From Hemerocallis citrina (Eukaryota; Streptophyta; Magnoliopsida; Asparagales; Asphodelaceae), in NCBI GenBank assembly GCA_017893485.1, contig CM030358.1:256802477-256866476 (forward strand): DNA of 64,000 bases, written 5' to 3'. Below the pieces are notes generated by a model that was given only the letters and a program-made list of their open reading frames with translations, did not search any database and was not told the origin of the DNA. The translations under genes and the position numbers were made by a program. Of this stretch, positions 34,392-45,878 are shown one piece after another. Within the stretch, counting starts at the first letter, position 1. Every line of letters begins with the position of its first letter.

Positions 34392-34791
34392 ATGCTTATA
34401 ATAACAAGTCATTATAGATGTAGCTCCAGGTCTTTCAGAGCGAGTTCGGGACAGAGAATTGGTGCTCCAAAATGTTTTTGTCGAATACAGACAATGGTCA
34501 AATATTCTACTTCAAGGAAGAATCCAGGTAAAGCCTACTACAATTGTCCTAATTTTCCCAATGGATGTGAATTTTTTTTGTTGGGTAAAGAATTATGGGG
34601 AAGAAGAGGATAAAGATGCTAAAATTTGGGAATTGTATGATGAGCTTTCGATTCAGTCGTTGTTGAGGTCGGCAGATTGTGATGGTGCGAGGAAGAGAGG
34701 TTACGGGGCAGGTGACCAGCATTATTCAGTACTTGGATTTCTTTGTAGGGTGTTGGTGTCTGTCTTGTTGTTCCTAGCGTTCTTCAAGTAG
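34392..34791 (+). pseudogene. GRF-type zinc-finger protein gene with a frame break
   Basis: The first frame (34392-34613) encodes APKCFCRIQTMVKYSTSRKN then PGKAYYNCPNFPNGCEFF, the CxC...C...C arrangement of the zf-GRF domain. At a run of eight T (34570-34577) the domain's continuation moves to another frame (VKNYGEEEDKDAKIWELYDE, to 34791). That frame ends in a hydrophobic segment (SVLGFLCRVLVSVLLFLAFF) like the C-terminal span of many small plant GRF proteins. Removing one T from the run would restore a single frame, so this is either a broken gene or a sequencing error in a homopolymer. GRF fingers bind single-stranded nucleic acid in characterised proteins. Small plant GRF proteins are often carried by transposons. 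The start is uncertain. Confidence 0.6.
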
Positions 34792-34973
34792 TAGTGCGGT
34801 GGTGGTGGTGGTGTCTCCTGTAGTATGAAGTTTAACTTATGTATTTTGTATTTGCTATTTTGTAATTTTGTATGTTGTATGATCTGTTATGTAATGGTGA
34901 AGTTACTCAGTTTGGAGGATGTATGTATACAGCCATGGTGAAGTTACTCACCTAGTTTTAATCTACTATGTAA
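34792..34973 (+). other. 3' flank of the GRF gene
   Basis: A (GGT)n-like tract (34799-34815) and the repeated ATGGTGAAGTTACTCA (34895 and 34935) precede the TAA target site of the next TIR element. Confidence 0.4.
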
Positions 34974-35732
34974 GAGCATCTGTAGTCGTTATCTATATAT
35001 CGATAATATGGATAAATGGCTAAAAAAACCGCTGCAGTCGTTTGCTATTTATCCATATTATCGATAAATCGTTACAGTAGATTGCTATATATGAGAATCC
35101 GTATAACTTTTATCCATATATGAGTGACGGCACTTCGAGTGCCGTCCGACAAAAAAAATTAATTTTTTATTGAAGTGTCGTCCGTTTGAAAAAAATAATT
35201 TTTTATTCGTCTGACGGCACTTCAAGTGACGTCCGTTTGAAAAATTAATTAATTTATCGCATAAATTATATCGCCAAAAAGGGTCGCTGCCGAAATCCTC
35301 GGACGGCACTTGGAGTGCCGTCCGGAGGTTTTTGTAATTTTTAAATTTTTTTTGCAATTTTTGAAAATATTTTTGCAATTTTTTAATTTTTTTTGCAATT
35401 TCTGAAATGTTTTCGTAATTTTTTGAATTTTTTTTGTAATTATTGAATTTTTTTTGCAAATTCCAAAAAATGGAAGATGACAAAAAAGCCACCTGGGCTC
35501 TTGGACGGCACATGAAGTGCCGTCCGTCCCATTTGGCTTGAAATTTTTTTTTTGTTTTTTTTTCCTTCTCCGACCCTTTAAAATATATTATTTTTTCTTC
35601 ACGTGCGCTCCGACGGCACTTCGTGTGCCGTCTTAGCTAAAAAATAGCTTTGCACGAGTGCAGCAAAAGTTGGATTTCTATTTCTATTTATCCATATATA
35701 GATATTTTTACATTCAACGACTACAGATGCTC
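34974..35732. mobile_element. TIR element A (PIF/Harbinger-like by TAA duplication) with an internal hairpin array
   Basis: Inverted ends GAGCATCTGTAGTCGTT and AACGACTACAGATGCTC are perfect, flanked by TAA (34971-34973 and 35733-35735). A 3-bp TAA/TTA duplication is typical of PIF/Harbinger-type elements. The 759-bp interior has no transposase. It carries a set of 21-bp palindromes with arms GACGGCACT and AGTGCCGTC around a 3-nt centre at 35126, 35213, 35302, 35504 and 35612, plus a half copy at 35172, set in T-rich spacers. A minus-strand open frame through the T-rich part is low complexity and not a gene. Confidence 0.85.
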
Positions 35733-35735
35733 TAA

Positions 35736-37910
35736 TGGTGAATTTTATTTGTGCTTAACTGAATGGGTATAAACAAGTAGTTGATGTTGTTGTGAAATTT
35801 CTTTGGCAATTGATCGCAACTTTCAATGGGGTTTATATTCATTGTTGTCAGTGTATCATATGATTGTAAAATTTATGAGAATGAAAATTGTAGTCATTTC
35901 TATCTAGATTTTAGGGTTAAATGCAACAAACTTGAACAGAAATTTGCTAAAATAGGAGATAAATATTTTAGCAAATACCTATTAATGCTTTAGACAGCAA
36001 TAACTCATCCTAAGGCAATGTCTGATGTTTTAGAGAATACAATATTGCTCATTTTTTAGGTTAAGGTGTTCAGGTAAGCAGGGACACTTAAGACCAACAA
36101 CTAATGCCAACAAGTAATGAAGTCAAGTGCAAGCAATTGTAAAATTGAAGAAAAAGTTAATAGAAACATATTATGTTTAATTGTTTACACGTACAAAATT
36201 TTGCCCAATGAGACTGCAAAACACACAGGTCAGGTCAAAACATGACCAGTCAAAATAGCAAAAATTGAGTTTAAGAAAGTTTCATTTTTTGAATAAATTC
36301 TACAAATAGATTACATTTCTTGTTGTACGTACACAGATCAAAAGCTTAAATTCATTATCAAAAGAAAGGATATTTTATCATTACTTTCACTGGTTACTTG
36401 AAGCGTTCAAGTGAGCAGGTGAAGAAAAAAAAAGTTAAACATGTTTTGGCATGCCAACCTGTAAAAGCATGTATGCCTTGGCACAGAGCACAGAGCTGTT
36501 GGTAGATGGAAACCTATTTGAGAAACCAAGATTTAAGCTCATCATCTTGCTAGAAGAAGAATTAACAAGTAAAGTAAAATCAACCATGCCAAATAAATAA
36601 GAAAGATTACTAAAATGATTGAAGATGACATATGGTAGTGTATACAACTACAACCTTTCATTTCATAAAGGAGAAAAATATTCGATACACATTATTCGCA
36701 TAACTGTGCTCTGTTCACAAAATACTAACGATCCAAAAGAATGATCTTTTACCACCATTCAACCATCAGTTGAATCAACTATCAACCAAAATGAAGTATA
36801 TGCCATGATGAAGTAAATTGAAGTTCACATACAAAGCATACAAAATATCTAGCACTCAAAAAAAAAAAAAAACTCTCAGCCAAAATCAACTACTGATACT
36901 GCTGCATCTCTTCATCTGACGTACCGATCCTGTGGCATATAACAAGAGGTTCTCACACTTTAAAAAATCAACTATCAGCCAAAACCAACTACTGTTGCAT
37001 CTGCTACTGCTACATCTCATCATATGAGTTTGTAGATAGCTCACTGGTAAAAAATACATAAAGTTAGATGAATTTACCTCAGATTTATTAGATAACATAA
37101 AGCAAAGATAACAGAGAGGATGATTATGTTCATGAAATGAACTTAAGTAGGCTCAGAAATCACATGATTCCACAAGACAGGGTTCTCAAATGATCACAAC
37201 ATCTTCAGTGGGGGAGCATAAATGTATCAAGCATAAGTGTGTTGGTGTGGTACTATAGCTGCAGTTGATTGCCACGCCAAAATAGATGCAACCATCACAA
37301 ACCCCCACCTCTTCCAAAATCAAATATATGCATTCCCTCATAAATCACTTAATTGTATCAGCTCAAAGAAGGGTAATTGTATCAGAAAAAATCACTTAAC
37401 TGTATCAAGAAAAATCAAGTATCAGCCACTAAACATAGTATATGCCATGATCAAGTCAACTGTAGTGAACATACAAAGCATACAAAGTTTCTGCCACTTC
37501 CCAAAAAATAAAAAATCAACTATCAGCCAAAATGAGGTATATGCCACGCCCAAATAGCAACAGATCTGAAGGGAAAATACAGCTACACAGCTATAAACTT
37601 CAAAAAAACCAACAGGTTTTGGCATGAAACAGATCTGAAGGGAAAATACAGCTACACAGCTATGTGCATCATCTCAACGAAGGGTAATTGTATCAGAAAA
37701 AATCAAGTATCAGCCACTGAACACAGTATATGCCATGATCAAGTCAACTGTAGTGAATATACAAAGCATACAAAGTATCTGGCACTCCAAAAAAAAAGTC
37801 AAGTATCAGCCAATATCAAGTATATGCCATGAACAAATCAAGTGGGTACATCAGCCCAGTAACTACCTAAAAACAGAGAAGGAAAGAAATGTATTTGACT
37901 TGGTAGGTGG
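35736..37910. repeat. AT-rich stretch with nested direct repeats
   Basis: A block with ATCAAGTATCAGCCACT and TATATGCCATGATCAAGTC occurs at 37405-37500 and 37703-37797. ACAGATCTGAAGGGAAAATA occurs at 37560 and 37628. GAAGGGTAATTGTATCAGAA occurs at 37367 and 37679. Shorter AACTATCAGCCAAAA pieces recur from 36780 onward. No coding frame is supported. Confidence 0.6.
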
Positions 37911-38159
37911 GGAAAACAATATGTTATATCGTCCGACCCACTTTAAAAAAAAATAAAAAATTAATGAGACGGTATAACATATACCGGATGGTATATGTTG
38001 TACCGTCTTTCAAAATTTGAGAATCGCTATTCTGTTTCTCATATATGAGAAACGAATATAGCAGATTTGCTAAAAAATGGAAAAATAGAAAACCACTACA
38101 GCGATCGATTTGCTATAAAATGGCAATTTGTCAAATATAAGAAACCACAGTGGATGCTC
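37911..38159. mobile_element. TIR element B, right end, with its own hairpin motif
   Basis: The right terminus ...CACAGTGGATGCTC is followed by TTA and matches the ends of elements A and C. Two overlapping 21-bp palindromic motifs at 37968-37988 and 37987-38007 have the same 9-3-9 layout as in element A, but inner bases TATA instead of CACT. A subterminal inverted pair TTCTCATATATGAGAA lies at 38036. The left end was not found, so the element is truncated or its limits are hidden in the repeats to the left. Confidence 0.65.
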
Positions 38160-38999
38160 TTATAGATCGTAATCTATATTGTATTTTTATTGGAGTATGG
38201 ATTTATGTATACCATTTTATTTAATTAAATAATATGTAATATTATTTTGCTCCTTATTTTGGTTCGATTCAAATACAGTCTTGATCTTTTGTGAGGTCAT
38301 ACATCCTATTGTGTTTAGTAGTATTTGAGTATTAATTTGATGCATACAAATTGATTAATTGTGTTACTATATTATTATTGGTCTATTTATTCATTTATTT
38401 TTCTATAATCCTATATCTCTTATTGGATTTTATAACCCTATACCCATTTCTATCCTATATAAACCCTGTCAAACCCTATAATCTTAACTTAATCACCCCT
38501 GCTGTTTAACCCGCTGCCTAACCCCCTACCCCTATTCACCTTCCCCTACCTCCCATCCTCTGCCCTCTCCACCATCCAGTCGAACCTCCGACCTCCTCCT
38601 CGCGTCTGTCCCTACATCCCCCTCATCCTCTTTCACCTCCCTTTGAGCCGCCGCAGTTGCCCCTCGACTGTATATCTCCGACCCCCGCCATTGTCGCAAC
38701 TCAAGCCCTCTTCATCCTCGGTCCCGACACCACCTATCATCGACTCCCGATCCTCCTCCTCCTCCATCTCCGACATGGCTGCCCCCGTCGTCACTCTGCT
38801 GCTCAACCGCCAGCACCTCCCGAGCTCGTTGCCATTACAGAGTTCCCCCTCGAGCCACCATCCTGTCGTCGAAGCTCTGCCAGTCGACCGCCGTCGACTA
38901 CCTTTGAGTGCGCCACCTGCCTCGCCATCGCTGCCCTGTCCTGTCGCCGTCCACCACCAAGCCAGAGCCAACCATTGATAGTGTGGCTATTTGATCAAT

Positions 39000-39370
39000 T
39001 GAAATCTGGACCATCCGATTGATTTTGATCATCATCAACATTCGGATCAATCTGAACTGTCCGATCGTCGATCATCTTGATCATCATTGCCATCAGTGTG
39101 ATCTGGGCCGTCCGATCTCCTTTTGATCATCACGATCATGATGATCACCTTCCTGATCCCTTGATCTTGACCGCCAGATCTGCTTGATCATCATCATCAT
39201 CTTCATTATCAGGGAAATCTGGGCCATCTGATCTTTCATCTTGATCTTGATCGTTGAATCTCTGCGGTCGATCTTCCTTGATCTTGATCATCATCAAGAT
39301 CCATGCCGATCCGTCCGATCGTTGGTTGATCATCAACATTGAGATCTGTGCCGATCGTGCTCGTCACCCT
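39000..39370. repeat. GATC-dense ~50-bp degenerate tandem repeat
   Basis: About eight imperfect units are based on ATCTGGGCCGTCCGATC followed by TTGATCATCATCA. A related single unit (CCGTCCGATCTGGGATTTTG, 33040-33059) lies in the region upstream of the GRF gene. Confidence 0.8.
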
Positions 39371-40914
39371 GAAACCTATTCCCGTTATTCTCTCGTTATA
39401 TTCGTCACCAATTTCAAGGCAAGTAACTTGTATACTTTTCTGTTGCATATACAAGTACTAAATACCGCATGTAGTGTAGTTGTGTTCTAGAGACAATTCT
39501 TGTGCAAAACCACTGTTATATATTATCTCTACGTGTTGATCTGCCCGTAGTTGTCTCATTACACACACGACATGAAATAACTTATATATAATGGATTCTT
39601 GATGTATACATGCATGTGTTCGTGATTTATGGAGTGTTGTATGATCTTGTATGCTTGATGTGTTAGTAGTAGTATAACTTGTTGTAGACTTATTAAATAG
39701 CCTATACCATGTTGGTTGGACATCTAGTATATCCTATTTCACGTTTTGTTATGATTTGGATGTGTTTCATATGATCTAGTTGATTTTATACATGAAGAAT
39801 AATTCTATCCTTATTGTTACCCTTTTTGTTCAGTATTTTTGACCCAATTAAGGTCAGTATATGAAAATTATTTATGAAAATGAATTATAGAGAATTCTTT
39901 CTACTTTCCAGAATTTCTGACAGATCTCAGTTTCAATTTGTAAGTTGCAAGTTATTACTGTTTTACTTCAAATGTGTAGGAAATTTCATCTTCTATTTTT
40001 TATGGATTCTGTATGGTTATTTATTTTTATACTGATGTTAAAGGTAATTTTTTTGATCCAATATTTTTCTGAGTACAACTTGACTTGATTGGGATTAACC
40101 CCAACTTTTTTTGGATTTAATTGATAACTTTTATAAATTATTCTATACTTGTAAACAACTACCATACTTACAAAATTTTCATACTGTTCAGCAAAGAACC
40201 TTAATTTTAACCTGATTCTACTTACTTTAGATAAAAACTTTGTGAATAAGAATTTTATCCTACTGTATCTATTTTATCAACCTTTTGACGGAACTGGATT
40301 TCGATTTATATTTTGTAATCTATTGCTATTTTAGTACGGTTGTGTTTATGATTACAGATTTCCAAATCTGCTGTATCTTGCTGTTTTCTGATTTTATTTG
40401 ACTACACTATCTATGTTGGAAAATAATGAAATTATATTTGCTGATACTAAACTTACTAGGGAATACCTCAAAATTTTCTTGTATTTAATCAGTAAGTTTT
40501 ATGCCGTTTTCCTATTTATGAATACAAAATTCTGATTTAAGGCTGAACATGTTTTCTGGATACAATTCTGTTTTGAATCATATTTTTGTGAAATACCATA
40601 TGACTTATATATATTTGCTAGATTCGGCCGAGAGTCTATTTTCAAGATATTCTGACGGATCCAGGTTTGCATATTTTTGACAATGAGAACCCCAGATTGG
40701 GTGCAGTACTGTCTTGCTGTCCTGAACTAGAATTTTCGTTGTCCTAATCTTTTATGAGTTGTCTTTCACCTGTACATGTTTATGTTCCAACCTGAACCTG
40801 TTACTTGGTCATGCCATGTTATTCTTGCCCTATTTTGTGACACGTATATGCCTGTTTGATAATAATAACAAATAACCAAGCCGGGGTTAAGGGAAAGATC
40901 TAATGGTGGAAAAT

Positions 40915-41160
40915 ATAGAAATGTGTACTTGGAAGGGGGCCCGTGTTTTCCACCTGATTATCTATTTTCTGTTACCTGTGATATGATTAACTGACATGTG
41001 ATTGTGATTATCTGTTTCCCTGATTCCTGACTACATACTTCCTTATGAGAAGGTGTACTTAGAAGGGGGACCGTATTTCTAACCTGTTACCCAACTACAT
41101 ACTTCCTTATGAGAGGGTGTACTTGGAGGGGACGTATTCTTACCTGATGCATGATTACCT
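40915..41160. repeat. Repeated GGTGTACTTGGAAGGGG units in the long LTR
   Basis: Three units are spaced about 60-130 bp apart. Two of them share the lead-in ACTACATACTTCCTTATGAG. Confidence 0.75.
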
Positions 41161-41959
41161 GTTACATGATATATGTACCCGTACCTGTTTACTTGATACC
41201 TGAGTACACGGCCCTATAGAATCTACTACAACATCTAAACGCACACTTGTTTGAATGTAGCAACCATGTGATAAATGTATAAGACGCATGAAGTGCTATC
41301 TAGATAGAAATACATACAAGACTTGACATGACATAACATGATACCTGTCACATGCTTACCTGTACATGTTACCTGTTTACCTATTTTGTAACGTCCCAAA
41401 TTCCAAATAAGACCGAATTCGAGATTTCACAGGATTTTTACTTCAATTCGTACAATTTTACAAGGAAATTAAAACTTTTCAATAATACATTAGAGTTCAT
41501 TACATCTTTGTTTACACAGCGGAAGAATACAACAATGAAATAAAATACAACTAGTACAACTATAACAATGTAAATTATCAACTGCATCATAACATCTTTA
41601 CTTCTTCATAAAAGATCCATTACCTGCATATCAAGCTATGGACATGTCAGTCACTTATAACTGACGAAAATGTTATACTCGGCTATCCTCTCTATACCGT
41701 ACATATAACGATCTCATTACTTTAACAAATCACAAAATTGAATGAACAATAAAGTGTACATGTGTATGCCATGCCTTAATGCCTAATGCACACATTTTAT
41801 ACTAAGATGACACTAATGCACACTTGTTCGGATTCTATGCATCCCATACTACATAGGTCCGAGGGCAAGCGCCTACGTACTCCTCAATAAAGGGTTTGAT
41901 CCCTCTCCATGAAACTACCCAGTAATAAGACAATATTTAGATCATTCCACGAATTTAAA

Positions 41960-42215
41960 TTCCAGCCCCGGAGTCCACCGCTGACTGTTATAACAGATCC
42001 CACATCGTGCGAATCATCCCGCAAGTGACCCTCTAGCCCCGGTATACGTATATACATTGGAGTATGGCAAACTATCCGCCCGACTACTCAAGATCCCGGA
42101 GTCCACCACTGACCCGTCCTCATAGTCCCGGATTTAAATATAAAAGCCCGTCTCTCACGGAGCAACCTCAGTCCACCAACTGGGTCTATAGCCACGGAGA
42201 TCTACCGCCGACTAT
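41960..42215. repeat. Repeated CGGAGTCCACC(G/A)CTGAC units
   Basis: Units lie at about 41966, 42097, 42173 (degenerate) and 42197 (degenerate), separated by GC-rich spacers. They lie in the same relative part of the LTR as the repeat blocks of the two other long LTRs in this window. Confidence 0.65.
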
Positions 42216-42964
42216 ATAAAGCATCCCACTTACGTTTGCCTAGATTTACTACATCTTTACTTATGTGCCTAATTATTTAGTTCAAGACATGAATAACTTT
42301 CCATACCTAGAATTATTCTTACCTCCTACCGGACTTAATCAACACAATACGAGATAGATCTACGGCCATATCTCAGAATATATCTCAACTCTTTTCAAAT
42401 TAAATAGTGCCGGTACCCGAGGTCTCACTAACTCTAAATCACAACTTTTTCATGTACAAGAAAACATGGGTACACATACCCTTCAATGAACATGTCTTAA
42501 ACTGAAATAATCTCGTCTTCAATTTATTCATAACTTAATCAATGTCTTTTCATGATTCATTTATTCTCAATCTTAATAGCAATAATCCTTTTTCATGAAC
42601 AAATTTTCATCCATCATCAATCTCTTTAATAACTTAAGCATAAATAACAATTTCATATTTCAACCCATACCAAGTATTCTTAAATCGAATAAGCGTATAA
42701 TCACATCAAGAGGAATCCATTCACATGAACAATTTACTCTTATTCTACAAAAAAAATCTCATTTTCATTAATAATTTATTTTTGTCAAAACTCATTTTCT
42801 TTCTCATTTTTCCCATTTTTAACTTCTCAAATATACAAGAAAATTATGAAACTACTTTTAATAAATTCCAAATCTCTTTAGAGAGTTATTAGGATTTTTC
42901 CCCAATTTTTATTTGCATTAAAACTCATCAAAACATTTAAACCACAACAAAAAAAAAATATAAA

Positions 42965-43060
42965 GGTGGCCACCAGGTTTCAAACCCAAACCCAACCGCA
43001 AGGCACAGTCAGCGCCCAAACCTAGACCCACTAGCCACTAAGTCCTTTGTGGACTTGTGT
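42965..43060 (-). repeat. tRNA-like segment 1 inside LTR
   Basis: On the minus strand it has an A-box-like CTTAGTGGCTAGTGGG and a B-box-like GGGTTTGAAACCTGG at tRNA-like spacing. It does not fold into a complete cloverleaf. Confidence 0.45.
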
Positions 43061-43134
43061 CCAAATCTCACACCGAACGCCTCTTAAACACTCTCTCATT
43101 TTTTATAATTATTTTAAAACAAAAAGAATATTTT

Positions 43135-43209
43135 GGCCTTAGCAGGTTTCGAACCCACAGTCGGCAAGGAGACCAGTGTAGCGCCAGACCACTAGGCCAA
43201 GTGCGCCTA
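43135..43209 (-). repeat. tRNA-like segment 2 inside LTR
   Basis: The minus-strand A-box-like TGGCCTAGTGGTCTGG (43199-43184) and B box GGTTCGAAACC (43155-43145) are spaced as in a tRNA. The T-arm pairs partly, but I find no proper anticodon arm, so I do not call a tRNA gene. Confidence 0.5.
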
Positions 43210-45045
43210 TCGGTATGAAGGTTCTTCATATGTTTTTATTCCAACTTTCTGTTATTCTATTTTATTTATAAAAACTCGATTCCTCAACTTTTCTAATCTT
43301 TTGTTAAACTGAATTTGGTTCAAATAAACTGAGTTACTCTCTAACAGTAACTCATAGATTTCAAATCCACATTTTAGACAATAAAATTAATTTTCAAATA
43401 GTTTCTTCTCACTAATAAACATAAATTTAAATTTTATCAAAGTAACACAATTATATGTCTTGTCAAATAGATTCAATAGTATCAATTTTAAAAAAATAAA
43501 TAAATATTCATTTGCTTATCAAAAGAAGACAACCAACCATTGTTCATACAGTCCGCAATTTCTTCATTCATGATTATCAGTAAATGGCAAAATAATTAAT
43601 TTCTTCTTTTCTCATAAGAGTCTACATGATGTAAATTTTAATTCGTCAAACATAACATGAATCATTATTATTCTCACCACATTCATAATATATTTGGTTC
43701 TACTTTATCATATCAAAGCTACTCATTTTATTAATATTAGCATGAAAATGTCTATATTTAGAATGTAAGAGACACCCACCCAAAAAAATTAAATTCCTAG
43801 CAATTGCACTCCTAGAATGAGAGCTCCCAGAACTCCGCTTGGCCTCCTCGAATTTCGCGCGCAAGAAAACTCCTCATGCTTCACTTCGACCAAGCAACGG
43901 AGGCTCCATCACCATGAACAGTGACCAAACTCAAAGTTTATATACTTATATATATGTATCAACACATATTTATAGAGATATATATATATGTGGAGAACAA
44001 ATGATTGGTTGGTGGCTTTGCTTGGATTGACTTCGGAAAAGGATAAAAAGGGAGAAAGAAATGGGGAAATGTGAAAGGAGTTTGACATATATATATATTT
44101 ATAGAGATACATCCAACTAATTGTACATGGATTTGGACATAAGCAAAAGAATCTTGCTGGACTTAACTTCGGATTGGGACAGAGAAAGGATTTCGGATGT
44201 GACAGAAGGAGGAAAGAGAGGATGAGGAGAAAGGTGAAGGAGTGGGGGCATTAGTAGGACTTATTTAGTGGTTATTAAAGCTACCAATTAATCAACCCAT
44301 TACTCTAACTCTCCATCTCCCTAACCCCCAATCTGGCCTCTCACCTCCCAAACTGGCCAAATGCCTCTTGGAATCCACACACGTGCACGTGCAGTGCACA
44401 AGTGCACGCTCCACAAATTTATTATTTCTAAAAAAACATAATTTATATATATATATAATATGTACGTAAAGATTATTTTAATTAAAAATTGTAATTTTTC
44501 ATGCACAAATAAATTTATGCACTCCAAACTTTTTGAAAACGAATTCGCCCAAATACGTTTACCGAAAACACGTGCGTCGCACGTGAAATATTAAAATGCA
44601 AAATCGACTTTATCAACGAAAAATTATTAAAAATATAATCAAAAAAAATAAGGAAAATATATTTATTAATTTTATATATTTCACAACGTAATTACTACGT
44701 ACGTAGAAAACACGTGCATAAAATCGAAAAATGCATTTTAATCAAAATAGGGGAAAATGAATTTTCATTTTATAAAAATGGATTTGAATGCATAAAATAA
44801 ATAATTTAAAGACATATAAAATATTGCACGTAGCGGCGGAAATACATAATCGATACGTGCACCAAAAACACGTAAAAAGCACGTAAAACTTAGAGATTGA
44901 AATTCAATATTTTAGTTGACTCAAATCAATACGGGAAATGTATAAATAGTCGGAATCCAAAATACGAAATGAAAACACGTTACAAAATACACATGCGTAA
45001 CACACGAGGGCAAAATTGTAATTTTCAATTTTGCGAGGTGTTACA

Positions 45046-45680
45046 TGTTTACCTGCTTGCATGACACTTAACACCTGATACATGTTACCTATACCCTGTT
45101 AGTATATCATGTTACTTGATTTTGTTTCCTGATTCATGTTAGTTATCCTGTTTTTTTGACATGCCTATTCCATGCTATGTTGTTTCCGCTGTTACTCTAT
45201 ATTTGTTTATTCTCCATGTACTTGTGCCTGCACTACAAGCGGCCTGTAACTTGCATTGACGAGCGTTTTGTTTCTTTTTTTCTTTTCCTACAATTTGTTA
45301 AATGACAGATTATGGTGATCAGCTGCCGCTGGAGTAGGTGATCAAAGATTTTAGTTGCTGGAGTTCATGCTATATTATTTTTCCTGTTATTCTTGAATAA
45401 GTGTATTTTCTACTGGATTAATTTGTATTGGGCAGTATGACCCAAAATTATTGACTTGTTCAGATCTGGTTTATTTGATATTATTAAAATTTGTTTCAAG
45501 TAATCCATTTGGTATATTGATTCATTCATGCATGCGTGGTTGGTGTCTCCTTGTTATCTCCTGATAATTCCTGTGAAATGTTGTAAAGATCCTGACAGCT
45601 TATAGATGATGAAAATCATTTGCTGAACTTAGTCACATATCCGTATTCCGTATTCTCTTTTGGGGAAGCGGGGCGTGACA
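45046..45680 (+). mobile_element. Long chromovirus-type LTR, part 2 (3' end)
   Basis: This continues the LTR broken by the 41387-45045 insertion and ends GGGGCGTGACA, the usual 3' end of LTRs that begin TGT-AC-CC. Nothing is recognised between it and element C (45681-45875). Confidence 0.6.
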
Positions 45681-45878
45681 CGGATACCAATACAAATATA
45701 GATATTACTTGGATATGTTTCTCAATAACCATATTTTGTTTTTGATCATCAACAACCATATTTGATAAAAATAAATTCAAATTTGGATATTCACCGGTAA
45801 GAGAAGTTGTAATTTTATTTTTTAAATCATATTTACTTGAAATATCATATATATTTTCAAAGTTATACTAGCTTGTAA

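Larger units (their letters stand above)
38160..41386 (+). mobile_element. Long chromovirus-type LTR, part 1 (interrupted)
   Basis: With 45046-45680 this makes about 3.9 kb of one LTR ending GGGGCGTGACA. The features are a TATA box CCTATATAAACCC (about 38454), a C-rich leader (38480-38970), a GATC-rich array (39000-39370), T-rich sequence, and a block of repeated GTGTACTT(G/A)GAAGGGGG units (40922-41130). The order matches long LTRs of Tekay/Del-type chromoviruses. The 5' TG end was not found; element B abuts it at 38159. Short open frames at 38633-39022 are in the C-rich leader. Confidence 0.55.
41387..45045 (-). mobile_element. Solo LTR (3.66 kb) of a TGTAACACC-type chromovirus, nested in another LTR
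   Basis: In minus-strand reading it begins TGTAACACCTCGCAAAATTG (from 45045) and ends GGGACGTTACA (41387). Flanking pentamers TATTT and TGTTT match at 4 of 5, and the interrupted sequence (a Y-rich TTACCTG-rich LTR) continues on both sides. A TATA-like TATTTATACATT context is near 44940. No coding region is seen. The block 41850-42230 carries repeated CCCGGAGTCCACCGCTGAC units. TGTAACACC ends and long LTRs are typical of Tekay/Del-like chromoviruses; the family assignment is inference. Confidence 0.75.

Noticed and set aside
35085..35513. Minus-strand lysine/asparagine-rich open frame in TIR element A
   Set aside because: It is a reading of repeated TTTTTGCAATTTTT spacers and the hairpin motifs.
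43135..43209. A true tRNA gene
   Set aside because: The A and B boxes are present, but acceptor and anticodon stems do not form a full cloverleaf; it is called tRNA-like only.
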